A stretch of DNA of 64,000 nt from Amoebophrya sp. A120 (Eukaryota; Sar; Dinophyceae; Syndiniales; Amoebophryaceae), in NCBI GenBank assembly GCA_905178155.1, contig CAJINV010000010.1, positions 3,802,587-3,866,586 of the forward strand, read 5' to 3'. How positions within the stretch are numbered: position 1 is the stretch's first letter; every line of letters starts with the position of its first letter. The position numbers and the translations under genes were made by a program. The notes under the pieces are model-generated. The model was not told where the DNA came from. It worked only from the letters and a program-made list of their open reading frames with translations, and did not search any database. Below are positions 1-11,900 of this stretch, piece by piece.

Positions 1-1453
1 GTGGCGCCGAATGTCGTCACCTACACCTCGCTTATCCTGCGCAAAAGTATCGTAGTCGTACTAATTGCAAATATGCATGACAAATCTCCTTCCTAAGGTA
101 AAACAGCATTACAAATTCCACTTTTCTTCTTGCCAAAATTTGTGATGCAATTTATACTAGTACGATACTTTTGCAATGCATATCGCTAGTGGATGCCTGC
201 GCTAAGAGTGGCAACGTTCGGGGCGCATACGATGTGTTTCAAATGATGCAAGACGAAGGCGTGGCGCCGAATCTCTTCACCTACACCGCGCTGCTGGGTG
301 CGCACATGGACGCGGCCGCCGCGGAAAACGACAAGAAAATCCGTGGCGACATTATCCGGGATATTCTACTTAAAAACGTACTTACCCACCCCATAGTCAA
401 GATCGGGAATCGGCTAGACAAATCCACAAGCTTTGGCTGTTTCGCATGACAAATTTGGACGCGTAGTGCTGTTTGAGCTAGTTCAGCAGCATTACAGATC
501 TAATCTCTCATGCTGATTGGAGCATGACAAATTTCAAAACACCATTAGAAAATGCTTCTCGTGGGGCTCCGCATGAGAAACATTTTAAGCATGCAGATTT
601 GCATGACAACTATGGCGTGGGGACGTTTTTACACAGGATACGGGACGGCATTGGCCAGCTGCTGGACTTGATGCTAAGAGCCGAAAATTGGAGGCCTAAC
701 GATGCTTATGAAATGCGAATATGTCATCTGGGTCTGGAAGGTTCTTGCAACTTGTGATGCTAAATCTGAATCACGCAAAAAATCTGTGTTGCATGTTTAC
801 CTACAGCCGTCCTTTTTTACCAAGTTGAGAGGGAATTTCTCATGCAGGATAGGCATGATCGAGATCTCACAGAATTTGTCATCCTAGGTGCTGCATTCCA
901 GACCTCATGGGTCATGGAAAACCTACATGACAAATCTGGCATCCTTCCAGACCCAGACATATTTGCACTGGATATTGCTACCTTCCGAAGTATTTTCCAA
1001 CGCCAGTATGATAGGATGGGCAGGACAGAGGAGGCCAGGAAGCTGGTCCGCGAAATGGAGTATCAAGTGCGAATGTGTCTGGGTCTGGAAGATTGCTGAG
1101 GTTTGCGATGCAGTGTCTACTGCGTGGCCCAGTCCCAGAACATCCGCCACGCAAGTCCTAGCGTCACAGGTGTGCCTGAGACTGTTTCTTCAGGCCTAAT
1201 CCGCATGACAAATGCCTTCTGTTTTTGACAGCAAGAAGAGGGACTTTTGCTGCCCAAGCATGACAGATTTTTGGGTGATCTAAAATCTAAATGTGCACTA
1301 CAAGCTCACAGCTTCTTTATTCCAGCAGACCCAGACACACTTGCATTCGATATGGAAGCCGCGGCAGAAGCTGTAAGGGATGAGGCCATACTGGAGACAC
1401 CCGGTGCAGCCCAAAGCCACAGCACTGGCCTCCGTTCGTGCCCGCTGCCTTAA
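1..1453 (+). CDS. PPR protein, 3' part (duplicate copy, 5' end outside window)
   Basis: This is the 3' part of the pentatricopeptide-repeat gene found complete at 8940-12068; every position equals that copy minus 10615. Exonic sequence starts at base 1 (VAPNVVTYTSL). Four introners interrupt it: C 33-182, A 362-640, B 707-974, B 1061-1352. The coding frame ends at a TAA at 1451-1453 after LRSCPLP. The 5' exons lie outside the window or do not exist. Because the copy is essentially identical and begins at the window edge, it is more likely an assembly or haplotype duplicate than a second gene. Confidence 0.75.
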
Positions 1454-3197
1454 TCCACGTGAGGAAGTGCCGTCCAGTTGGGATCTGCTCGGCGGGGAAG
1501 CAGCGCTGGCTGTAATCTGGTAACCAAATGCGTGCGCGCGCGCGCGCAGAGCGCGCTGCGCTGCCACACTGCTTGGTCTTGCCGGTGCCTCCAGCTTTTG
1601 GGAGTGCAACGAACCCCGTCTGCCGTTTTTGTGACGAGTGTAGTTATACAACGCAGCGAGTTGCTGGTAAAAGAGGATCTCTGGAATTTAAATTTTTCAA
1701 AGCGGTAGATCACAAGCAAGAGCAACGATATGCATGTTTAAGAAAACAGACAACAAGAAGAGGCTATCATCTCCTGTGAAAAAAGACGCAAAACAAAAAT
1801 CACAAAGGGATAGATATATGAACAGCACTACGTGTATGATTTTTTTGATTTATTTAAAGGTATGAAACGGTATGAGATAGAGTGTAAACGACATCGAGGA
1901 TTTTCTCGGATCACGTCGTACCTAGGGCGACTGTGTTTCAAAAATGTAAATCTCGATCGGTCAATGCACGCTGGAACTAAAATGCTCACATCAAAAAACA
2001 CAAATCTGTAATGCAAATTTCGAAGAACCCACAGCACAAATTCGGAACAGAACTTTTTTACAAATCGTAGATGAAAATGCAACTCAAAGAAGTCGGCTCG
2101 TAGCAGAATGAAGGATGAACAGGATGTCGGTCTTTCGTATGAAATCGATCGCGCAAAAAAGAAGTGTCGTGCAGTGCTACTATGTCGTTTTCTATAGAGT
2201 TTAAAGTGCGTTTTCAAATATTTAGCTTTTCGGAATTGTCACACAACTGTCTCCCAGGGTCATGTCGTGCGCTTAAAGAATTCACGGTAGGCACGGTTAG
2301 ACTTTACCCCCCGAACCCGTTTGTTAACAGCTCTCGAGTACATGATCCAAAAAACTGCATGACAGATTTGAAAAAGCCGGTGATGATGATTTAGAGATTT
2401 GGAAAAAGGAGAAAAACAAAAACAACACCACGCGATGGGTTGAAAATAGGCTTGATGTGTTTTGATTTTTGTGTTCTGCCCTTTTTACATGACCAGTAGA
2501 CAGAGCAAAGGTAAGACTCTCGAGAAATATAGAGTGTTGGTTCGTCTTCTCGCTTTAACAAGTGTTTGGGACCAAACGAGAACAAAGTAGTCCCCGACAG
2601 GAGGGACCAGGACAAACGCAAACTTCGCCTTAACAACTTTTTGCACGGTCGTGTTTATCTAGCAGTGCCGCTATTTTCTTTTTTTTGGTGATCCGCATCC
2701 TCTACTGTTTCTTCTTATGCATCTTCGCCTCGGAGACGGAGGTAGTGGAAGAGGTAGTTTTCTTTCAGATCCGTTTTGAATTCACTTTTGTCTCTGAGAT
2801 TCAAATTGTATGGTCGTTGTGTTCGTGCGTCGTGCTTTCGTTTTCCTTTTCAAAATCGCTTTTGAGATGGTCGTGGACCATAATTTTCCGGCGCACGAAG
2901 ATCTGCTTTCTGGTTTTTCTGATCTTCTAGTCTTCCGCTCTGATCTTCCAAATATTCGCGAAAATGCTACTGGAAAAGATGTTGACGCTGCCACGATTTG
3001 TGACGGAGGTTGTCTTCTGCGCCACAGAGCAGTATTCTCAGAAACGCGGTTCGAAATCATGTATACGAAGACCAGCGCTATTCGGTTTCGAATCCGATTC
3101 GAGTTACTGTTTCTTGCGGAGGCACCGAAGTTGTAATTGAAATTCAAATATAGTACTTGTTACCATTAATAGTCGAGAACTAGATCTTCACTTCATC
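1454..3197. other. Intergenic DNA between PPR and PIG-U (duplicate copy)
   Basis: No convincing gene is seen. The open frames here are short, overlap on both strands and show no family signature. A short GC alternation lies near 1532-1548. The same stretch recurs at 12069-13812. Confidence 0.5.
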
Positions 3198-4180
3198 ATG
3201 GCCTCTTCTACGCTCCTTCCACCCGTGCTCGGGCTTGCCTTCGGGATTACCCTCCGCTATCTTTGGTTTTCGATGCTCGACGCGAACTATGCAGATAGAG
3301 GACAACTATTTCCACACCACCTCATCGCTTGTTGAAGGGCATTTTTCACAGCAAGGAAGACAAAGTTGAGAGTGCAGGTGTTGCATGACAAACTCAGGCC
3401 AGGACTGTATTTCCGTTTGGGATCTAAGTGCTTCAATATTGCGAAAAATACACTTGTGAGTTAGGAAAAGAAAAGTTGTCATGCTAGTACTGCCAAACGG
3501 CAGTGACAGGATTTGGAATTTTGCATGGCAAATGAGGAGGGGGGGACGAGTGATTTTACCATTTTCATACGAGCCACTCCATTCTTGAGGACGAACCCGA
3601 GCTGAATAGCCTATCTAAGCGGAAAATTCAAATTGTGTTTTTAGTGGTCGCACTTTGATGTATTGATGCAGGACATGCAAATGCATTTGATGGGTTGCGT
3701 TGGTTTGTCCTTCAAAGGAAGCGTTGGACGACGAGGGAGTGTTGGGTCGTCCTTCGCCTTTCAAGCGGCGCGTTTGGAGCAGTTGGACGTAGTCTCTGCA
3801 CATGACAAACTTTTGCTGTCATAGCAGACAGATTTGTGATGCTGTTTAATATATGTCCCTGAACAACAATTACTTAAAGCTACACTGAAACTACACTTTG
3901 ACTTTTTTCTTACATACCCCCCAATTACGAGTTACCAGCGGTTCCGCGAGACTGCTTTTTTGTACGAGCACGTGCACAAGTTCGACTTGGAAAAGCTTTA
4001 CCAGCCGTACCAAAATCTGAACTACCTGCCACCCCTCTTGTTCCTCTTTTTGTACCACGGGACTGCGACCGTCTTTCCGCACGACTTGTCCTCCTCCAAG
4101 TTGCTGTACTGGTGGTTCCTGTGCGGCGTCGACGTGTGCGTGTTTCTGTTGCTATTTTTGCTCGCGAAATGGAAAATCAC
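3198..4180 (+). CDS. PIGU: PIG-U, 5' exons (duplicate copy, cut by gap)
   Basis: The ATG at 3198 opens the same reading frame as the full PIG-U gene at 13813. The next exon, from about 3925, encodes the first luminal and membrane segments and is cut off by the N gap at 4181. See the full copy for the annotation. Sequence after the gap does not continue this gene. Confidence 0.75.
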
Positions 4181-4280
4181 NNNNNNNNNNNNNNNNNNNN
4201 NNNNNNNNNNNNNNNNNNNNNNNNNNNNNNNNNNNNNNNNNNNNNNNNNNNNNNNNNNNNNNNNNNNNNNNNNNNNNNNN
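4181..4280. other. Assembly gap, 100 N
   Basis: A run of exactly 100 N, a conventional size for a gap of unknown length. The left flank is PIG-U coding sequence and the right flank is a different gene, so the join should not be trusted. Confidence 0.99.
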
Positions 4281-6312
4281 ACGACAACAAAAATTTCGAC
4301 TACTACCGTGAAAGCACCATCCAAAGTCTCTTACCTTACTCACTAGAAGAGCGCGCAAGCTACCGTAAGCAAATAGTAGAACAGAGCGAGGAGATCTCCA
4401 AGCTGCGCCTCGAAAAGGAGTATTTGAAAAAACAGAGCGGCGAGGTGTGCGCCGCGAGCCAGGAACTCGGCAAGCTGCTCGATCCTCCTAGTTTTAATTC
4501 TGGCATGCTACCGCCAACGGCGGTGATAGGTAACTTAGAACGCGAGCTGCACTATGCAAAACAGCTGCTCACGAAGATGGGCCGCGCGCGCTACTTCAAC
4601 GAGCACGAAAACCTTGTGTACAAGGTGGAGAAATTTGTAGACGGGAAATTCACGCACCGAAGCCACTTCGGCACGCCGCCCTTGCAAACCACTTTCAACA
4701 CCTTCGGTAAACCACACTAAGCTACAAGTGCGATGCTAAGTTTCTTCTTAGAAAGACAAGTGACTCTGTTACAACACGAAATACGCAAAATACTAATACT
4801 ACGTAGCTTTCTTTTTCTTTTCCAAAACAGCACTCCGGTTCCGCCGCAGCGAACTATGGGGGCGAGCCGACGAGTGCGGACTTATCCTCCCACAACTAAA
4901 CCACGACTAGCAGAGAAGAAAACTAGGAACCGCTGCAACCTCGCGAGCCGCAAAGTGCAGTACTCCGACACGTGCTGGGTGCTGGGCAATTTGATCGAAA
5001 GCGCCAGTGTCGGAACCGATTGGACTTCAAGTGACGAATTGTGCTACGCGCTCGAGGAAATCGCACTTCGCGAGAAGCGGAGCGCGTCAACAATTTTCCG
5101 AGCGACACGCAGGGGCCCGGACACAGAAATTTCAACGTCGCTTCGGCAATTTTCAAATCCGATCCGTGGTGCATTGCAAAGACCAAAAACTACTGAGTGG
5201 CAGTTGTTACAATCAGCGACGGATTTGAAAATTATCTTGAAGCTTTCTCGTGAGCCGGTCCTACTGCAAATAGCACGCGCAGGACCGAACCCGGCGCCAC
5301 TAAAACAAGTCTACTTCGCATTCGAAATCGAGACGATCACGAGGAAAGCAGCCCTGCAAATAGTCGCAAGCTTGTGCGTGGCGGTACGCGCGGCCGAGGC
5401 GCAGGATGTAAAAGAAGTTTTCTTCCTCCGTCCGTGAAGTCGAACAGCAAGTAAGCGACGCGATCCTGTATCCGGGGCACAATCAGCCCCCGCTCGAAGC
5501 CTGGCTGCAGAAATCTCCGATCTTCTTCCGCCACTACTGCAAACTCCCGCTCTTCTTCGACGCCGATGTCAAGCGAAGCCGAAATCTTCAAGATCGAACC
5601 AGGATTCGCATGTCACGCGCAAACCCCTGGCACACAGCAAACCACACAAGACTCCGGGTCCCGGTCAACTACGCAGCGGCAAATCCCGCAACCGCTGCTG
5701 CCAGCTGGGTCAGCAAGTCAGCAGGGACAACCCGGAGCGGTGCCTGTGCACCAAAGCGGAAAAATGCCAGGAAATCCAGTCGACGTCGAGTACATGAAGA
5801 TGTGGTATCCCGAAACGGCTGGAAAAATTGAGAAGGAGTTGGACGACAAGCAGGCACAAATCGCGAAATTGCAAGAGCAAGTCGAGTTGTACAGGCAGAC
5901 GTCGCAGAAATTGACCCAGGCGCTGCATTCGATGGCAAACCGGCAAACTCGAATGCAAACGCACGGGAAGATGCTGCAGCAAGAAATGCTGCAACTGTTT
6001 TATGACGACAAGATTACTAAAGACGATTGCCAAGCTAATCCTTTGCTTCTCGACTGCTTATACAGCCAAATCTGGTATGAGTACTCTGATTACAGCACTC
6101 AAATTTTAAAAAAATTTCACATATTCTTTTCAAGTAGTGAAAAATTTTTTTCTTCAAGCGGGGGGATGGATGTAGCGACGGGTGTCCATAGAAACCGTCT
6201 GCGCACCATTCTCACCGTGTTCGAAGCGCAAAATAGCATTACAGATTTGCGAGGACAACGCGAAAAGATCTTTTCTCCGCAGCAACAAACTCCACTCAAC
6301 AATGAAAAATGA
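4281..6312 (+). CDS. Coiled-coil protein, 5' partial, exon structure unresolved
   Basis: I do not recognise this gene. Three open blocks look coding from codon pattern and composition. 4282-4720 is a charged, heptad-rich segment (for example SLEERASYRKQIVEQSEE) that runs out of the gap and may end at TAA 4718-4720. About 4834-5437 is less certain. 5566-6312 contains a strong coiled coil (KIEKELDDKQAQIAKLQEQV) followed by a Gln/Met-rich helix. Joining them needs introns I could not place with certainty: a GTAAAC donor near 4706 and an acceptor CAAAACAG near 4833 are candidates. No introners occur here, unlike the genes downstream. It could be one gene or two. Confidence 0.4.
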
Positions 6313-6532
6313 AGTAGATCACGAAATTCCTCTTGTGTGCGAAAAAATGAAGCAGCAGTTTTCCAACACTAGAAATTGTAATCTGGACTTCATTGCACGC
6401 GAAATTGACGAGGCAAAAACAATGACGATGAATTTGTGTTCCTTTCAGAAACCATTTCGAACCCAAAAACAGTTAGGAACTTTGAGACTACGACGTGCCG
6501 CAAACTGCACTGTGCACGCCTGTAAATCTTGA

Positions 6533-6875
6533 AGCGACGACATCTATGATAAGAACTGGAAGGGAAAAATACAATTGAGAACTCTTGTTCTCCGTGAATT
6601 CATCTTCACGAGAAATTTGCATTCTGTGTTCCACTAAGCACTTTTGCTACAGGTCTTTAATATTCGCAAAGGAGAACATGAACAAGAGCACGAATAAATT
6701 GAGGCTCATGGAGATCTCCCCACCGGGCGATCATCCAATCGGGAAGCAAAAATGATCAGGATGAAATTTGACAAATTTTAAAGATCGCTATTAAGTACTT
6801 ACTTTTGTCGGTTGCTCTACCGCGGACAGAGTGCAGCATCAAATGCGACGTAATTTTTGCTGCACTTCTTTGCCT
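6533..6875. other. Stretch without recognised gene
   Basis: No gene or structured element is recognised between the coiled-coil gene and the first dispersed repeat copy at 6876. Confidence 0.4.
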
Positions 6876-6934
6876 GCCAAATCTTCCTTTCGACTCGGGC
6901 AAGGATTCGGCCGTGGCGGATGATAGAAGACATA
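6876..6934. repeat. Dispersed repeat R1, copy 1
   Basis: A segment with the core ATTCGGCCGTGGCGGATGAT and the following AGAAGACATA is shared with 7513-7564 and 8421-8485. The three copies share about 50 bp and lie in the same orientation. They bracket the fold-back sequences and the open frame at 7702-8046, as remnants of a repeated element would. Confidence 0.75.
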
Positions 6935-7437
6935 CTCACCAGAAGGAAATTGTAGCAGATACTTCGCGAATTTAAGCAGATCCAAAAGTTGCCGCTTTCT
7001 AGCAGGTCCAGGGGGCACTCCCCGTGACGTCCTGGCTGCATGCTGGAGATGAAGCTTACCGCTGAATCCGCTTGCGCGAGGGTTACGCACTCGCTTGGGC
7101 CGATAGGGCTATTAGAGAGGGCGACTGAGAAGGGCGGTCGGCCCCTCCAGCCAACAAAATTCGGTATTGCTGCCCCCGTTGCCCTCTGACCTGCTTCTAG
7201 TATTTTTGCTGGAGCAGGCGCATTCTTTAGCCTCACCATGATGGTGCTCCATCTTCATTTTTGCGCTATGCAGCCTCACCTCGTGCGCCTGCGTTGCCTT
7301 GCCCCTGTTTTACGATGTGGCGTCGCGTTTTCAGTCTTTACGGCACATTTTTACGCCGCGACGTTTTTACTCGCGCGCGCCAAAGGTTTCGGCGCAGGGG
7401 TGTTGCGCGTTTCATAGGGTGGCCGGGAATAAAAAAA

Positions 7438-7475
7438 AAGAAGTCGACCCCTCCGCGCGGAGGGGTCGACTTCTT
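7438..7475. repeat. Perfect 38-bp palindrome
   Basis: The sequence reads AAGAAGTCGACCCCTCCG, then CG, then the exact reverse complement of the first part. It is a perfect inverted repeat without a loop, could form a cruciform or hairpin, and follows an A-run at 7430-7439. A second GC-rich hairpin (CGGCGCGC, GCA, GCGCGCCG) follows near 7485-7503. Confidence 0.9.
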
Positions 7476-7512
7476 ATTTTCGGAACGGCGCGCGCAGCGC
7501 GCCGAAAAATTT

Positions 7513-7564
7513 TTCGACTCGGGCACGGATTCGGCCGTGGCGGATGATAGAAGACATAAACATA
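7513..7564. repeat. Dispersed repeat R1, copy 2
   Basis: Same element as 6876-6934, starting TCGACTCGGGCACGG and running through AGAAGACATAAACATAC. It lies just downstream of the palindrome. Confidence 0.75.
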
Positions 7565-7701
7565 CTATCACAGGGAAAAGTGTAGACGTAGACGGTTTTA
7601 AGAAAATGCAGCAAAAAAATTTTGTGAGCACCCTAGAGCATATTACGAATGCCATAAAAACACGTGCTCACATGGCTAGCTATTGCGGGACTCCTTTGTA
7701 G

Positions 7702-8046
7702 CTGAATTCATTTACGCTAGCTAGTGCAAAAGGTCTGGGCGCCGTCCTGCCGATCCATCAAGTGCCGTTCGAGGAGACCCGTCTGGACAGCCACTGTTCC
7801 TGGCCCGCGGTCGTAACGCCTCAGAAACAGGTCGGCTGGGTGGAGTCTGCAACTTTCCGGCTGGGAGTCAGGCAATTCTCCGGCGGGAACGTCAGCAGGG
7901 TCTCCCTGCGAGAGGGCTGGGCCGCCGCAAATAAGGCGCTAACCCAGGTGGCGGAGGCGAAGCTGATTGACAGCGAAGAGATGCGCCTGCTCACGGGTCG
8001 CGAAACCCTCGCAGAAGCCCTGGCGAGCTGTGTTGATTGTCTCTAG
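7702..8046 (+). CDS. Open frame without ATG, exon-like or element remnant
   Basis: A frame is open from just after a TAG (7699-7701) to TAG 8044-8046, about 114 codons. It has protein-like composition (for example VSRVSLREGWAAANKALTQV) and high GC at third positions, but no ATG. No family is recognised. It may be an exon of an unresolved gene or coding sequence of the repeat element whose R1 copies flank it. No splice sites were assigned. Confidence 0.3.
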   Translation: MNSFTLASAKGLGAVLPIHQVPFEETRLDSHCSWPAVVTPQKQVGWVESATFRLGVRQFSGGNVSRVSLREGWAAANKALTQVAEAKLIDSEEMRLLTGRETLAEALASCVDCL

Positions 8047-8177
8047 GGAATACGTCTGCTGTTCAAATTTTGCGACTTATCTGCTCACCATTTTGAACAA
8101 AAAAGCCGGAGTTCGGAAATTCGCGAGAGATTGGAAATTTTGCCTGCCTCCAAGGCCAAATTTCCAAGGTACCCCAA

Positions 8178-8225
8178 AAACCGTCTACATCGACTCTAGA
8201 CTGCATGGCATGGTCCATGTAGACG
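8178..8225. repeat. Fold-back repeat around ACCGTCTACAT
   Basis: ACCGTCTACATCGACTCTAG at the left is answered by ATGTAGACGGT at the right, giving a hairpin with an 11-bp stem. The same ACCGTCTACATCG word recurs at about 8265, so it is part of a small repeated structure. Confidence 0.7.
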
Positions 8226-8277
8226 GTCAAAAAGTGGCCCTGACCAACAAAAAACCCCAGAAAAACCGTCTACATCG

Positions 8278-8382
8278 CATCTAGACTGCGCGCTATGGTC
8301 GATTCAGGGGCTCCAAAAGGGTCACCAATCCCGGGACCCCGTTTTGGAAGGGCTGCGTCGACCATAGCAGGCAGTCTAGATG
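8278..8382. repeat. Long inverted repeat CATCTAGACTGC ... GCAGTCTAGATG
   Basis: The left arm CATCTAGACTGCGCGCTATGGTCGA is answered by TCGACCATAGCAGGCAGTCTAGATG with a short offset in the middle. The stem is near 24 bp and the loop contains a second CCAAAA/TTTTGG pairing. It probably belongs to the same element as the 8178-8225 hairpin. Confidence 0.75.
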
Positions 8383-8420
8383 TTTTGCCAAATCTTCCTA
8401 GATGTAGATTCAAATGTTTT

Positions 8421-8485
8421 GCCAAATCTTCCTTTCGCGGGCAAGGATTCGGCCGTGGCGGATGATAGAAGACAAAAACATACAA
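8421..8485. repeat. Dispersed repeat R1, copy 3
   Basis: Matches 6876-6934 from GCCAAATCTTCCTTTCG through AGAAGACA. It is preceded by a direct repeat of ATGTTTTGCCAAATCTTCCT (about 8380 and 8414). Confidence 0.75.
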
Positions 8486-8939
8486 GATTCCTCGTCCTGG
8501 ATGTACTTCGAGTAAGGAATGTATAAATCAAACGCGAGATCCACCTGATCCCTCAGTCGACTTTCGAGAGTTCTGCTCGCTCGGGGTAGTTGAAGGTCAA
8601 TACAATACAACGGGGAGGAAGTTGGACAACTAAAATGTTGCGTAACAAAAAACACAAACCTTCGGCACAGACACAGGACAAAATTTTGCTTTGTGTTACT
8701 TTCAAGCTATTTCTTTGCGAGACACCTACTGATCGGTCTACGAACTGCAAAAGGGTATAGCGAATTCATCTTCTGAAGCTGTAATTGCTCATTATAAAAA
8801 GACAAACGCCGCCTGTGTCAAGACGCTCTTCTTGACTTCTTCTTTCCCAAGCATTTCACTACTCATACAATTGTACTTTATCTGCTGCTGAGTCGTTGTT
8901 TTTTTCGTTGAATTACTTTCAGAAAACATAAACATCATC
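8486..8939. other. Upstream region of the PPR gene
   Basis: No gene is seen. This should hold the promoter and 5' UTR of the PPR gene starting at 8940, but no core promoter element is recognised. Confidence 0.4.
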
Positions 8940-11900
8940 ATGGTCTCCGTGGTCTTTCGTCGCGTGCTTGCCGCTGCCGGCAGCATGTCCGTCTACTTGC
9001 ACGGAGAAGCGGTTCTGAAAGGGTTGCTGGGAGGTGGACATCGAGCCACTTTCTCGGAAATAACCAGTCTTCGGACCATGAGCAACGTGTTGAATGTTGG
9101 CCAGCACTTTGACGTTCATCCGGGCCTTGTGGTTGCCGTCCAGTTGCGGTCCCGGCCGGGAAGCAGCGGCGATGGGAAGAACTGGAATGGTAAAAAGCAG
9201 TCGAAAGGAAAGGGGCGGGGTCGGGGGCGAGGGGACGACGGCGGCAAGGGTGGTGGAAAAGGAAAGGTGGAGAGCTGCAACGTATTACAATGAAAAACGA
9301 TCGTCCCACGACGACCCCAGACGTTTCAGATATTTGTGTATGCATATTAAGGTTTTCAAATGCAAAACTCTTTACTTATCAATCTATGCATGCTTGGATC
9401 GGAAGACTGCCCCTGCTACTGCTTTCGATTGTTCTAAGTGTGCAAAGCAGCTCTTACACTACAAGCCCTCCTTGTGCTGGGCCTTTTTGCAAGACAAATT
9501 TTTGCTATCCTGGGTTGAACATTTATCGTCATGCAAATGAAAGGTCGCAAATGTTTCCATTGGTAACTTTGCAATACAAACGCTTCCACATTCTGGCGTT
9601 GGGGCACTTTTCGTTGTAATACAACGGAGATCCTAAGAAAGACCCGTGCCACGAGCGCTATATTTCGAAGCTACAGACTTACGCAAACACAGGCAATATT
9701 GAGGGCGCAGAAGCTGTTTTCAAGCTCATCCAACGAGACGCACACCTGTGCTTTACTGCCATCCACTACGACATGCTGATCAGCGCCTACGCCAAAAGGG
9801 GCCTTGTTTGGGGCGCAATAAATGTTATTCAGAGGATGCGCCAAGAAGAAAACATGGCGCCGACTGTCGTCACCTACAAGTCTTTGCTGACCTGCTACGC
9901 CAATGCGGGCAAACTGGAACGGAACTCAGACAGCACGCCAGAGGCTGTTCTGTCTGAGATGATGGAGTGCGACGGGGTGGCGCCGCATGTCGTCCTGAGG
10001 ACGCTTCTGAATGCCTACGCTGAGAGAGGCAACGGCCCGGGCGCAGACCGTGTTTTCCGAATAATGAAAGACGCACCAGGCCCGGCGCCGGATGTCGTCA
10101 CCTACAACATCCTTATCAAAGCCCACGTTCGGAATCGCGACGTTGATAGCGCATACGGCGTGCTTCAAATCATGAGAGACGCACGCGCGGCGCCGGACGT
10201 CCGCACCTACACCGCGCTAGTGGATGCCTGCGCTAGGAGTGGCAACGTTCGGGGCGCATACGAGTTGTTTCAAATGATGCAAGACGAAGGCGTGGCGCCA
10301 AATGTCGTCACCTACAACGTTCTCATAGCAGCCCACGCTCGGAAACGCGACGAACGGGGTCGTGCATGGGATGTGTTTCAAATGATGACAGACGCAGGCG
10401 TATCACGAGAAAAAAGTGTTACAGTAACACATTTGTTGGAGTTTCTGCATCACAAATTTTCTCTGCGTGGCAGAGAAAACTTGTAATGCGAAGATCATAA
10501 GGGAACACAGGAAGGAAACGAGGCTCCCAAGCATTTCCTGCATGAGAGAGGTTGTCTGTGTTGCCGGTCTTGCAACACAATGTGTAACTGTAACACTTTT
10601 TTCTTGCGATAAGGCGTGGCGCCGAATGTCGTCACCTACACCTCGCTTATCCTGCGCAAAAGTATCGTAGTCGTACTAATTGCAAATATGCATGACAAAT
10701 CTCCTTCCTAAGGTAAAACAGCATTACAAATTCCACTTTTCTTCTTGCCAAAATTTGTGATGCAATTTATACTAGTACGATACTTTTGCAATGCATATCG
10801 CTAGTGGATGCCTGCGCTAAGAGTGGCAACGTTCGGGGCGCATACGATGTGTTTCAAATGATGCAAGACGAAGGCGTGGCGCCGAATCTCTTCACCTACA
10901 CCGCGCTGCTGGGTGCGCACATGGACGCGGCCGCCGCGGAAAACGACAAGAAAATCCGTGGCGACATTATCCGGGATATTCTACTTAAAAACGTACTTAC
11001 CCACCCCATAGTCAAGATCGGGAATCGGCTAGACAAATCCACAAGCTTTGGCTGTTTCGCATGACAAATTTGGACGCGTAGTGCTGTTTGAGCTAGTTCA
11101 GCAGCATTACAGATCTAATCTCTCATGCTGATTGGAGCATGACAAATTTCAAAACACCATTAGAAAATGCTTCTCGTGGGGCTCCGCATGAGAAACATTT
11201 TAAGCATGCAGATTTGCATGACAACTATGGCGTGGGGACGTTTTTACACAGGATACGGGACGGCATTGGCCAGCTGCTGGACTTGATGCTAAGAGCCGAA
11301 AATTGGAGGCCTAACGATGCTTATGAAATGCGAATATGTCATCTGGGTCTGGAAGGTTCTTGCAACTTGTGATGCTAAATCTGAATCACGCAAAAAATCT
11401 GTGTTGCATGTTTACCTACAGCCGTCCTTTTTTACCAAGTTGAGAGGGAATTTCTCATGCAGGATAGGCATGATCGAGATCTCACAGAATTTGTCATCCT
11501 AGGTGCTGCATTCCAGACCTCATGGGTCATGGAAAACCTACATGACAAATCTGGCATCCTTCCAGACCCAGACATATTTGCACTGGATATTGCTACCTTC
11601 CGAAGTATTTTCCAACGCCAGTATGATAGGATGGGCAGGACAGAGGAGGCCAGGAAGCTGGTCCGCGAAATGGAGTATCAAGTGCGAATGTGTCTGGGTC
11701 TGGAAGATTGCTGAGGTTTGCGATGCAGTGTCTACTGCGTGGCCCAGTCCCAGAACATCCGCCACGCAAGTCCTAGCGTCACAGGTGTGCCTGAGACTGT
11801 TTCTTCAGGCCTAATCCGCATGACAAATGCCTTCTGTTTTTGACAGCAAGAAGAGGGACTTTTGCTGCCCAAGCATGACAGATTTTTGGGTGATCTAAAA

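Larger units (their letters stand above)
1..4180. repeat. Near-identical duplicate of 10616-14795
   Basis: The block repeats 10616-14795 with a constant offset of 10615, including introners and intergenic DNA. One substitution was noticed, near 3557 versus 14172 (A versus T). The copy stops exactly at a 100-N gap, after which the sequence is unrelated to the continuation seen at 14796. This points to a scaffolding error or an unresolved haplotype rather than a real tandem duplication, although the latter is not excluded. Confidence 0.85.
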
